From Gemmatimonadota bacterium (GTDB taxonomy: Bacteria; Latescibacterota; UBA2968; UBA8231), in the NCBI GenBank assembly GCA_028875345.1, contig JAPPEG010000375.1, positions 1 through 61,635 of the forward strand: DNA of 61,635 nt, in the 5' to 3' direction. The position numbers were made by a program, and so were the translations under genes. This document shows positions 1 to 7,293 of the stretch, piece after piece (positions within the stretch are counted from its first letter, which is position 1; each line of letters begins with the position of its first letter). The notes beneath the pieces were generated by a model that saw only the letters and a list, made by a program, of their open reading frames with translations, was not told the DNA's origin and did not search any database.

Positions 1-239
1 GCCAGATGGAGCTTTTGTTGGGCTTTTTGCACAACCCGAAATTCCGCTTGCGCCCCGTGCTCAAGTGCATTGAGGAGCACGTTGAGCCGCTGCGCTCTCA
101 ACTGCTGTGGGGCTACGACTATCCCTACATGATCACCGGCTTGCTCAACCAGCATCCACGGGCTGGTATGGCGTTCAACGCCTCTGAGGACCGGGGCAAG
201 ATCGTCCAGTTCTACGACCAGATGGAAGAGCAGGAATAA
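1..239 (+). CDS. C-terminal end of an HMGL-like aldolase (partial)
   Basis: The reading frame is open to the left window edge, so only about the last 78 residues are present; the ATG at 6 is probably internal. The stretch G-Y-D-Y-P-Y-M-I-T-G-L-L-N-Q-H-P-R-A resembles the C-terminal part of 4-hydroxy-2-oxovalerate aldolase and HMG-CoA-lyase-like TIM-barrel enzymes, which cleave or form 2-oxo-acid aldols. The metal-binding and catalytic part lies outside the window, so the substrate cannot be stated. It ends 6 bp before the convergent barrel-protein gene. Family call moderate, exact function open. Confidence 0.5.
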   Translation, partial: QMELLLGFLHNPKFRLRPVLKCIEEHVEPLRSQLLWGYDYPYMITGLLNQHPRAGMAFNASEDRGKIVQFYDQMEEQE

Positions 240-245
240 GCCTGT

Positions 246-848
246 TCAGTACCAGAGATAGCTGGCGTTGAAGGCGATGACTAAGCCTGTGACGTCGGCT
301 TTGATGGCCTGATCGCCGATTGTGGCCTCGGCGCTTGGCGCGCCCCAGCCAACGGTGCCTTTGACCATCCAGTTCTTGCGCACCTCGTAGCCTATGCTGC
401 CGGCCAGCCCGAGGCCGTCGAGGACATTGTCGCCTCCGTCGTCCCAGCGCGCAGTGCCGATGACGGCTTCGACGAAAGGCGATGGGGCGCGTTTTTTGAA
501 GAAATAAGTCGCGCTAAAGCCGTCGATTTCAAAGCTGGTGTTGCCCTTGGCGACCGCTTTGCCGAGGAGCTTGGTCTCGTCGGCGTTGGTGTCGCTGCCT
601 AAGTCCAAGACCCAGCCTAAGACGAGGTGGTCGGTGAGGCCGTAGCCAAACTGGAGGGCCGTCCCGAATGCCGAGTCGCTGTTCTTGTGCCGGGAAGGTT
701 TACCGTCGATGAGCCACTCTTGCTCAATGGACTGATAGCTCGGCCCAAGGCCCAAACCGAACAGAAATCCCTCGCGTCTTCCATCAAAGGCGTGGGCGGC
801 GAGTGGCAGAGTTAACAAGAGGGCGAGAAGAGGCAAAGCGCGTTGCAT
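246..848 (-). CDS. Exported outer-membrane beta-barrel-like protein
   Basis: About 200 residues. I chose the ATG at 848 because it is preceded by GGAG at normal distance and starts a clean signal peptide (M-Q-R-A-L-P-L-L-A-L-L-L-T-L-P-L-A-A-H-A); the frame runs open further upstream but without signal-peptide character. The mature part is glycine-rich with alternating hydrophobic and polar residues (F-G-L-G-L-G-P-S-Y, G-Y-G-L-T-D-H-L-V-L-G, G-S-I-G-Y-E-V) and ends in an aromatic residue (S-Y-L-W-Y), the usual picture of a small OmpA/OmpW-type barrel with a C-terminal insertion signal. No specific family or ligand is recognised. It stands alone, convergent with the aldolase tail and divergent from the aminotransferase. 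Confidence 0.65.
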   Translation of the reverse strand: MQRALPLLALLLTLPLAAHAFDGRREGFLFGLGLGPSYQSIEQEWLIDGKPSRHKNSDSAFGTALQFGYGLTDHLVLGWVLDLGSDTNADETKLLGKAVAKGNTSFEIDGFSATYFFKKRAPSPFVEAVIGTARWDDGGDNVLDGLGLAGSIGYEVRKNWMVKGTVGWGAPSAEATIGDQAIKADVTGLVIAFNASYLWY

Positions 849-1020
849 GATAAAGCTCCGTTTAGAAGTTCGAGGTTGGCTAGGCAAAAAAGAGGGACTT
901 AAACGGGCTGTCAAATTATCTAACACCGCTACCGGCGATAAGTGCCACCTCGCAGCGGTGAGATAGTGCAAAGCGCAACTAGAATCCGCTCCGCAGCGGG
1001 CGGTAGAAGGAGCCTGTGTC

Positions 1021-2352
1021 ATGCGAGAACACTCAGTGCGCCGCTCATTGCAAATCTACGAGCGCGCCAAAGCGCTCGTCCCCGGCACCACCCAGCTCAT
1101 CAGTCGGCGGCCGACCCGGGCCGCGCTCGGCGTCAGTCCGATCTACGCCGAGCGCGCCAAAGGCTGCCGCATCTGGGATGTGGATGGCAACGAATACATC
1201 GATTGGACCAGTGCCGTAGGACCAGTGATCTTGGGCTATGCCGACGAGGTGGTTGATGCCGCAGTCCGCGCCCAGATCGACCGGGGGACCATCTACAGCA
1301 TTGTCCAAGAGTCAGCCGTGGAGTTGGCCGAAGAGTTGGTGCGGATCGTGCCCTCCGCGGAAATGGTGCGCTACTGCAAGGGTGGAGGCGAGGCATGTAC
1401 CATTGCGGTGCGGATCGCGCGTGGGGTTACCGGCCGCGACAAGGTGCTGTTTTGCGGGTACCATGGCTGGCACGATTGGTATCAGGCCGCCAATATCGGA
1501 GCCGAGCGGTTGGCCACTCATCTTTTTAATGGCATTGAGCCGATTGGCGTGCCCCGCTGTCTGGAGGGCACGGCCCTGCCTTTTACCTATGGCGATGTCG
1601 ATGAACTCACTGCCCTGCTTGAAGAGCACGCTGGCGAGTTGGCCTGTATCATCATGGAGCCGATGCGCTCCGACGAGCCGCCGCCGGGCTACTTAGAAAA
1701 GGTGCGGGAGTTGGCGTCGCACTACGGGGTGGTGCTCATCTTCGACGAGGTGTCGTCGGGGTTCCGCGTCGCTTTGGGCAGTGCCCAGGAATACACGGGC
1801 GTGACGCCAGACATCTCCGTTTTTGCCAAGGCCATCTCCAATGGCTACCCAATGGGCGCGGTGGTCGGCAAGCGGGAGTTTATGGCCCCGGCTCAGCAGA
1901 TGTTTATCTCCAGCGCCTATTGGGACGACAACATCGGCGTGGCGGCCTCGCTAGCGACCTTGCGCGAGTTGGAGCGCCGCGACGCCGTGAGCCACTTCCA
2001 ACGCATTGGCACCTTCTTTAAGGAGCAGATCGACGCGGCCGCGGCTGCCGTCGGGCTCGACGCTAGCTGCGAGGGGGTGGCGGCGCATCCGCGCATCCGC
2101 TTGGGTGCGGAGGACGCTGCGACGGCTGTCAAGGTCAACACGCTGTTTATCCAGGAAAACGCCCGCCGCGGCGTGATCTTGGCGACTGGGTTCATGTTCA
2201 ATTGCGCCCACGGCGAGGCAGAGGTCGAGCAGACCGCGGCCGTGGTGCGGGAGAGTTTTGCCGTTATCGCCGAGGGGTTGGAGCGCGGGACGTTGGACGA
2301 ACTGCTCGAAGTACCGCCCCAGGAGGATCTTTTTCGGCGGCTAGTGCGCTAA
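1021..2352 (+). CDS. Class-III PLP aminotransferase, glutamate-1-semialdehyde aminomutase-like
   Basis: 443 residues, the normal length for the family. AAGGAG at 1007-1012 precedes the ATG. Fold-type-I features are visible: the G-G-G-E-A-C cofactor-binding turn near residue 120, the F-D-E-V-S-S-G-F-R motif (PLP-ring aspartate) near 240, and the Schiff-base lysine in F-A-K-A-I-S-N-G-Y-P-M-G near 270. The N-terminal L-V-P-G-T-T-Q-L-I-S-R-R-P resembles HemL-like enzymes, but many uncultured bacteria carry HemL-like transaminases of unknown substrate. No other haem-biosynthesis gene is nearby, so a role in tetrapyrrole synthesis is not supported by context. Its last 12 bp overlap the end of the convergent DUF4932 gene. 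Confidence 0.75.
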   Translation: MREHSVRRSLQIYERAKALVPGTTQLISRRPTRAALGVSPIYAERAKGCRIWDVDGNEYIDWTSAVGPVILGYADEVVDAAVRAQIDRGTIYSIVQESAVELAEELVRIVPSAEMVRYCKGGGEACTIAVRIARGVTGRDKVLFCGYHGWHDWYQAANIGAERLATHLFNGIEPIGVPRCLEGTALPFTYGDVDELTALLEEHAGELACIIMEPMRSDEPPPGYLEKVRELASHYGVVLIFDEVSSGFRVALGSAQEYTGVTPDISVFAKAISNGYPMGAVVGKREFMAPAQQMFISSAYWDDNIGVAASLATLRELERRDAVSHFQRIGTFFKEQIDAAAAAVGLDASCEGVAAHPRIRLGAEDAATAVKVNTLFIQENARRGVILATGFMFNCAHGEAEVEQTAAVVRESFAVIAEGLERGTLDELLEVPPQEDLFRRLVR

Positions 2353-3414
2353 AGTTTCAGGATCAAGCTCGGCAAAGACGGCGATTAAGCGAGGGAAGAA
2401 GGCGGCGAAGGTCGGGTAGCGGTCGCGCTGGGATTCGTATGCTTCGAGGCGGCCGGCTACGGCGTGGATATAGCGGAAGCCGCGCCCGGATTCTTCGCGC
2501 AGTGCCCGGCGACCTGCTTCGGCGCCGAGGTGATGGTGGGCTAAGCGCGCGGTGATGGCGCGGATGAGGTGTTCATTGGCACAGTCGAACCAGTGCGTGT
2601 AGCCGATGGTGGCCATCTGTTCGGTCAGCGGGGCGAATAGGTCGGCATGGGGCCTCAACATGGGATAGTACTCCTCGCTGAGGGGGTTGACGAAGGCGTG
2701 GCTGAATTCGTGCCATATAATCTGCAAAAGTTGATCGCGGGGGCCGTATTCGGGTAGGCCGCGCTGCGTGACTCCCGTGGGGCCGAGCAGCGTATAGACA
2801 TCGTACGGCCCCCCATGGCGGCCGATGTGCGGGCCAAATCCTCCATGGTGTAAGAGCGGGCTAAGGACGAGGTGGTAGCTGAGTTGGCGGGTGCCGAAAT
2901 AGGCTTCGACTTGGCCGGTGGGGTCGGCATCGGCCAGTTCTTCGCGGAGCCGTGCTTCGAGGAGCTGATAGAGCTTTTGGCTGCGGGTGAAGAAGTGGTT
3001 GAATTGGGTTTGGCGGGCAAAATTGCGCAAGGCGTGGACGAAGCGCGCGAAGTTTTCCTCGCCGCGGAAGGCGCGATGGATATGGGGGGGAATGGGTTGG
3101 GTTGGTTCTAGTTCGGGTGGGTCAGACAGGTAGAGCATGGCGGTTGGGTAGGCGTCCGACCACCCCGTGTCCAAGCTCAGGCTGCGAAAAAGGGCGACGG
3201 CCTGCTGGGGGGGATAGCGCGAGAAGTGAGCGACGAGCTCGTCCGCGTACTCCACCCGATAGGGCGTCAGATAGCGATACTGGCCGAGGAGTTGGACCGC
3301 GATGAGCAGTTCGATGCGCGGATCTGCGCCGATGTGCAGGCGTTGCTCGGCGCGAAGGTCGGACGCCATTAGCAGCGCTAGGCCAACGCATATACAGTAA
3401 AAGCCGACTCGCAA
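2341..3414 (-). CDS. DUF4932-like putative exported zinc metallopeptidase
   Basis: The frame contains I-I-W-H-E-F-S-H-A-F-V, an HExxH zinc-protease signature near residue 240, followed by acidic residues (L-S-E-E-Y-Y) that could supply a third ligand. Overall it resembles DUF4932-type proteins, whose substrates are unknown. The frame is open to 3468, but a hairpin that may terminate HU lies within its first codons. The only ATG (3369) would cut the hydrophobic segment; the TTG at 3414 gives a good signal peptide (L-R-V-G-F-Y-C-I-C-V-G-L-A-L-L-M-A-S-D-L-R-A). I therefore prefer 3414, with low certainty. Read in the same direction as HU. Its 3' end overlaps the aminotransferase end by 12 bp. 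Confidence 0.6.
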   Translation of the reverse strand: MRVGFYCICVGLALLMASDLRAEQRLHIGADPRIELLIAVQLLGQYRYLTPYRVEYADELVAHFSRYPPQQAVALFRSLSLDTGWSDAYPTAMLYLSDPPELEPTQPIPPHIHRAFRGEENFARFVHALRNFARQTQFNHFFTRSQKLYQLLEARLREELADADPTGQVEAYFGTRQLSYHLVLSPLLHHGGFGPHIGRHGGPYDVYTLLGPTGVTQRGLPEYGPRDQLLQIIWHEFSHAFVNPLSEEYYPMLRPHADLFAPLTEQMATIGYTHWFDCANEHLIRAITARLAHHHLGAEAGRRALREESGRGFRYIHAVAGRLEAYESQRDRYPTFAAFFPRLIAVFAELDPETLAH

Positions 3415-3429
3415 AGAGCCGGCTTTTAC
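3397..3429 (-). terminator. Hairpin after the HU gene
   Basis: Perfect 10-bp arms (GTAAAAGCCG at 3397-3406 and its complement at 3420-3429) around a 13-nt loop, 27 bp after the HU stop. The stem ends in a short T run on either strand, so it may act as an intrinsic terminator for HU. It overlaps the ambiguous start of the DUF4932 gene. Strand assignment comes from context. Confidence 0.5.
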
Positions 3430-3455
3430 TTTTTGAGGACGAATTTTCAACGATG

Positions 3456-3797
3456 TCAGGGAGACCAAGAGCCGCCGGGGTCTGGTGCGGCTTGGTTGGC
3501 GGCCGAGCGAGTGTCGTGCAGGGCTTCTTTGAGTTGTTTGCCCGGCTTGAAGTGGGTTTTGCGGCGGGCGGGCACGTACACAACTTCGCCGGTGCGCGGA
3601 TTGCGGGCGGCGGGCTTGGGCTTGGTGTCTTTGACTTCGAGGACGCCAAAGCCTCTGATTTCTATGCGGTTTCCCTCGATAAGCGTTTCGCGCATGGCCT
3701 CAAAAAGACTATCGACCATTTGCAATGTCAGGTTGTTTTTGCAGCCGAGCGTGTCGGCTACTGATCGCGCTAGATCTTTTTTGGTTATGGTGGCCAC
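3456..3797 (-). CDS. HU/IHF-family DNA-binding protein
   Basis: 113 residues starting at GTG with GAGG eight bases upstream. The protein follows the HU/IHF fold throughout: T-K-K-D-L-A-R-S-V-A-D N-terminal helices, the I-E-I-R-G-F-G-V-L-E-V strands, and the DNA-binding arm signature A-R-N-P-R-T-G-E-V-V-Y-V-P-A-R-R-K-T-H-F-K-P-G-K. About 20 residues longer than typical HU; the extra tail (S-A-A-N-Q-A-A-P-D-P-G-G) looks disordered. HU and IHF bend DNA; IHF commonly assists sigma54 activators, which may matter here given the sigma54 promoters elsewhere in the window. It has its own promoter at 3855-3882. Family certain; HU versus IHF subunit not decided. Confidence 0.9.
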   Translation of the reverse strand: MATITKKDLARSVADTLGCKNNLTLQMVDSLFEAMRETLIEGNRIEIRGFGVLEVKDTKPKPAARNPRTGEVVYVPARRKTHFKPGKQLKEALHDTRSAANQAAPDPGGSWSP

Positions 3798-3854
3798 TAA
3801 AACCTCGCTAGCTGAGGAGTTAAATCGGCGCTGATTTTGTGCATAAGTGCTTGT

Positions 3855-3882
3855 ATTATACGAAATTCTGAAACTTAATCAA
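3855..3882 (-). promoter_or_regulatory. Sigma70-type promoter of the HU gene
   Basis: On the minus strand TTGATT (3877-3882) and a perfect TATAAT (3855-3860) are separated by 16 bp, about 60 bp upstream of the HU start codon. No other gene on that strand could use it. Confidence 0.7.
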
Positions 3883-3910
3883 GAGAAAAGTAACAGAGAC
3901 CCCAAGCGCG

Positions 3911-4918
3911 TCACGGGGCCTGCAATTGAGGGTCGGAAAGGGTTTTCAAAAAGGCTACGAGGGCGCGTTTGTCGGCTGGAATCAGGTCGAGGTTGGGCCG
4001 GACGAGTAACAGGGGATCGGTGAGGACTATGCGGTGAAAGCCGGAGTCGTAGTGCTCGACGACTTCTTCAAGGGTTTGAAAGCGGCCGTCGTGCATGTAC
4101 GGTGCCGTGTATTCTATGTTGCGCAGGGTTGGCGTCTTGAACTTGCCGCGATCAAAGCGTTTCCCAGTGAGCGCGGCCAGTCCTTCATCCGGGGGATCTA
4201 GGTCCAGCCCGTTGTTGTGGAACTCATTGTCGGTGAAAAGCGGCGCGACGTGACAGTGGAAGCAGTCGCCCTCCTCGGTGTGAAATAGGATGAAGCCTCG
4301 TTCTTCTTCTGGGGTAAACTCCGCTTGGCCGGCCAACCAGCGGTCGTACTTGCTGTCCGCGGAAATGAGGGTGCGCTCGAATTGGGCGATGGCTTGGACG
4401 ACGAACTGCCGGTCGATCGGCGCATCGCCAAAGGCGCGGGCGAAGAGCGCGGGATATTCGGGGTGGTGCTCCAGTTTGGCCACCACGCGATCCCAGTCTT
4501 CGCCCATTTCCGTGGGGCTCTGCACGGGTTCGAGGGCTTGGTCTTCGAGGCTGGCGGCGCGCCCGTCCCAGAAAAAAGATGGGCTCCAGAGCAAGTTGAA
4601 AAGTGGCATGGAGTTGCGGCTGGTGAGACCGCCGACGCCTTGGCTAAAGGGCCGTGGATCGGAGAAGGCGTGGGCGGGCAGGTGGCACGAGACGCAGGCG
4701 ATGGTGCTATCGACGGAGAGGATGGGGTCGGCAAAAAGCCGCTCGCCAAGGGCGATGCCCTCGACGGTCAGGGGATTGTCCGGCGAGATTTCTGGCGCGG
4801 GAAATCCCGCCGGCACGACCAGTTCGTAGGGGGTTGGAGCAGGCGGAGGGGCAGGGGGAACGCTCGCGTCTTTGCCGCAGGCGATTAGCCCTAGCAGGAT
4901 TAGTGCCCTAAGCCCCAT
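3911..4918 (-). CDS. Di-heme cytochrome c peroxidase / MauG family lipoprotein (MbnH-like)
   Basis: 335 residues. The N-terminus (L-I-L-L-G-L-I-A-C-G-K) is a lipobox, so the protein is probably membrane-anchored outside the cytoplasm. Two c-type haem motifs are visible: C-V-S-C-H near residue 75 and C-F-H-C-H near 220. Family context is conserved (L-G-E-R-L-F-A-D-P near 60, F-F-W-D-G-R-A near 115, K-T-P-T-L-R-N-I, A-P-Y-M-H-D-G-R-F). The family includes cytochrome c peroxidases, MauG and MbnH, which oxidise protein side chains or peroxide. Its upstream neighbour on the same strand, 3 bp away, is an MbnP-like protein. MbnH/MbnP pairs are known, with MbnH oxidising a tryptophan of the copper-binding MbnP, so I favour that pairing here. 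Confidence 0.85.
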   Translation of the reverse strand: MGLRALILLGLIACGKDASVPPAPPPAPTPYELVVPAGFPAPEISPDNPLTVEGIALGERLFADPILSVDSTIACVSCHLPAHAFSDPRPFSQGVGGLTSRNSMPLFNLLWSPSFFWDGRAASLEDQALEPVQSPTEMGEDWDRVVAKLEHHPEYPALFARAFGDAPIDRQFVVQAIAQFERTLISADSKYDRWLAGQAEFTPEEERGFILFHTEEGDCFHCHVAPLFTDNEFHNNGLDLDPPDEGLAALTGKRFDRGKFKTPTLRNIEYTAPYMHDGRFQTLEEVVEHYDSGFHRIVLTDPLLLVRPNLDLIPADKRALVAFLKTLSDPQLQAP

Positions 4919-4921
4919 GGA

Positions 4922-5722
4922 TTATTCCTCTACGTGTTCGTCGTGATCTTGTGCTGCTGGGTCTTGTTCGACTTCCTCTTCCCCGTGACCTTGGCCGACG
5001 TGGTCGGGGTGCCCGATAGGGCCTAGGGAAAAGACCGTAGCGCCGTTGCCTTGCAAGATCAACTGCGCGTCGGCGTTGCCCATAATCCCGCCGCGATCGT
5101 TAAAGTCGTACAGCGATGGCGCGTCGTACCACTCGTTGAGGTCCATCACCACGGCGATTGCCCACTCATCCCCGCTGACTGTTAGAGAAAGCGGCAGGGA
5201 AACGGCAAACGAAAAGTCTTCCCCACCCGTCGGCCCGGTATGTGTGATAAAGGCTCCTTCGCCGTCGTCGGTGCGGAAGAGGCCCTCCATGCGCATGTAG
5301 TGGTAGCCGCCGCCCATGGGAGCCGGCCAAGCCATGTTGTTGAAGTGATCGACGCTCGGCAGCGCACCGGTTTCGTTTTTAGCGCCGTCAATGCCAAAGG
5401 TAAAGCGCAGGGCAGTGTATTCGCCACCGGGCACCTTGGCCGAAACGCTGCGGGTCGCATTCACAAAGGCGTTGCGGTAGTGGAATTCGGCCAATTCGAC
5501 GCGCTTGCCGCCGGTCGTCTCCAAGGCGATATCCGAGACGATGTACTCTAAGCGAGTGACGCCGTATTCATTTCCAGCGGCATTGGTGTAGAGTATCTCC
5601 TCGTGTTTGAGATCGGCACCGGCGACAGTGTGGTTGAAATAGATGGTCACCTCGCCTTGGTCGTCATCCGAGTCGCCGCAGGCTAGCAAAAAGCAACAGG
5701 CAGCCAATCGGAGATATTTCAT
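4922..5722 (-). CDS. MbnP-like copper-binding lipoprotein
   Basis: 266 residues from the ATG at 5722, which has AAGGAG just upstream; the frame runs on upstream without support. The start gives a lipoprotein signal (L-R-L-A-A-C-C-F-L-L-A-C-G-D). The mature part matches the MbnP family layout: an early V-T-I-Y-F-N-H-T-V strand, T-R-L-E-Y-I-V-S-D-I, a central histidine/tryptophan stretch (D-H-F-N-N-M-A-W-P-A-P-M-G-G-G-Y-H-Y-M-R-M-E-G) and paired H-x-G segments. The C-terminal tail is rich in His, Asp and Glu (G-H-P-D-H-V-G-Q-G-H-G-E-E-E) and could also bind metal. First gene of a two-gene unit with the di-heme protein. No TonB receptor or methanobactin gene is visible. Confidence 0.75.
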   Translation of the reverse strand: MKYLRLAACCFLLACGDSDDDQGEVTIYFNHTVAGADLKHEEILYTNAAGNEYGVTRLEYIVSDIALETTGGKRVELAEFHYRNAFVNATRSVSAKVPGGEYTALRFTFGIDGAKNETGALPSVDHFNNMAWPAPMGGGYHYMRMEGLFRTDDGEGAFITHTGPTGGEDFSFAVSLPLSLTVSGDEWAIAVVMDLNEWYDAPSLYDFNDRGGIMGNADAQLILQGNGATVFSLGPIGHPDHVGQGHGEEEVEQDPAAQDHDEHVEE

Positions 5723-5802
5723 GGGGTACTCCTTTTGCCAAAGAACGAGAACTACTACTCCGCTTGTTCGTCTTTTTTTAAGACGGTACATTACCAAATA
5801 GG

Positions 5803-7293
5803 ATGCGTCAATTTGTCGAGTCTGTCCAAATGACCAAGGGCAAGGCCGCCCCCAGCGAGCGTCCGCGGACGCGGATCGGCCACAAGCTGATTTTGAGCTT
5901 CGTACTGCTGGTCATGGTAGTAGTGGGGCTATCGGGCTGGGTGCTCTTCGAACTGACGGACCGCAGCTTGGAGCGGCAGATGCGCGACCATCTCGTATCA
6001 GTTGCCGCTCTGGTGAGCACGAATCTGTCCGGCAGCGTGCTGCCCTATTTGCACGAGGGCCGCGAGCACACCACTCTCTATCGGAACCTAGTGCTTAAAT
6101 TGCAGCGCGCCGAACAAGGGGTTGGTGCCCGTCACATTTTCGTTTTCGACCGCGAGTACCGCTCGCTGCTCGACACCGATGGCCTGATGCCCATTGGCCG
6201 CGAGTATCCCAAACTGCTCTTCCACCGCCGGGAGCTAGAGAGGGTTTGGCGGGGCCATACCGCGCATTCGGTGCTTTTTTACGACGGCGATATCCCATAC
6301 ATGACGGGCTACGCCCCAATTTTTCACGATGGCGAGGTCGTCGCGGCCGTCGGGGTCGAAATCGGGGCTAGGTTTGTGGATTCCATCCGCATCTTCGGGC
6401 GGTCGGTGTTGATCTTTGCAGGGTTGGGTGCGTTGCTCACTGTCGGAGTGGCATGGGGGTTGGCGCGGACGCTGACGCGGCCCATCCAGAAGCTGGTCGA
6501 GGCCGCGCGCGAAATCGGCCGGGGCAACATGAACCAAGAGGTGGCCACCGCGTCTGACGACGAAATCGGCTATTTGGGCGAGACTATGGAGGAGATGCGG
6601 CGCAAGCTGGTCGCCCGCGACGCGCAACTGCGCCTCATGCTGGGCGGCGTTGCCCACGAAATTCGCAACCCGCTGAGCAGCATTGATCTGTATGCCGGCC
6701 TGATCGCCGGCGACTTGCCCTCTAGCGACGAGCGCAAGCAACACATTGAGAAGGTCATTGAGGAAGTACGTCGGCTCAATGGCGTAATATCTGAATTTCT
6801 CGAATTTGCCCGCCCGGCACCGGCGCAGCCACAGCCGACGGAGCTGGCTCCGCTAGTGGCCAACGCGGCCTTTTTACTGGCTCCGGAAATGGAGGCTGCG
6901 GGCATTAGCTACGAGGAGCGCGTCGCGCCGGATTTGGTGTGCTACATCGACGCCGAACAGATGGAGCGGGCGCTGGTCAACCTGATGAAAAACGCGGTGC
7001 AAGCCATGCGCGATGGCGGGCACTTGACGGTGCGAGCTACAGTCGCAGGCGAGGAGGTCGTCGTCGAGGTGGCCGACGATGGCTCGGGTATGTCGGAGGA
7101 GGTGCAGGCTCGCCTTTTTGAGCCTTTCTTTACAACCAAAGAGAAGGGATCGGGTTTGGGGATGGCACTGGTGGCGCGGGCGGTTGAGGAAAATCGCGGC
7201 CGGATCGAAATAGACAGTCGGCAAGGCGAAGGCACGGTGTGCCGCCTGCGTCTGCCGCAGTCCAAAGATGGGGTACTATGGGCAGGATTCTGA
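5803..7293 (+). CDS. Membrane sensor histidine kinase
   Basis: About 496 residues. One membrane helix near residues 28-48, a periplasmic sensor region of about 150 residues (single Cache/dCACHE-like: H-I-F-V-F-D-R-E-Y-R-S-L and G-Y-A-P-I-F-H-D-G-E-V-V-A-A-V-G-V), a second helix near 200-220, a HAMP linker (R-T-L-T-R-P-I-Q-K-L), then the phospho-acceptor histidine in V-A-H-E-I-R-N-P-L near 285 and an ATPase domain with N (N-L-M-K-N-A-V-Q-A-M), G1 (D-D-G-S-G-M) and G2 (G-S-G-L-G-M-A) boxes. Neither ATG (5803 or 5830) has a clear ribosome site. It overlaps the next gene by 16 bp, so kinase and NtrC-type regulator are almost certainly a pair. The signal is unknown. Confidence 0.88.
   Translation: MRQFVESVQMTKGKAAPSERPRTRIGHKLILSFVLLVMVVVGLSGWVLFELTDRSLERQMRDHLVSVAALVSTNLSGSVLPYLHEGREHTTLYRNLVLKLQRAEQGVGARHIFVFDREYRSLLDTDGLMPIGREYPKLLFHRRELERVWRGHTAHSVLFYDGDIPYMTGYAPIFHDGEVVAAVGVEIGARFVDSIRIFGRSVLIFAGLGALLTVGVAWGLARTLTRPIQKLVEAAREIGRGNMNQEVATASDDEIGYLGETMEEMRRKLVARDAQLRLMLGGVAHEIRNPLSSIDLYAGLIAGDLPSSDERKQHIEKVIEEVRRLNGVISEFLEFARPAPAQPQPTELAPLVANAAFLLAPEMEAAGISYEERVAPDLVCYIDAEQMERALVNLMKNAVQAMRDGGHLTVRATVAGEEVVVEVADDGSGMSEEVQARLFEPFFTTKEKGSGLGMALVARAVEENRGRIEIDSRQGEGTVCRLRLPQSKDGVLWAGF

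Noticed and set aside
5771-5787. A/T-rich hairpin between the MbnP-like gene and the kinase
   Set aside because: Short arms and no T run after it on either strand; between divergent starts a terminator makes no sense.
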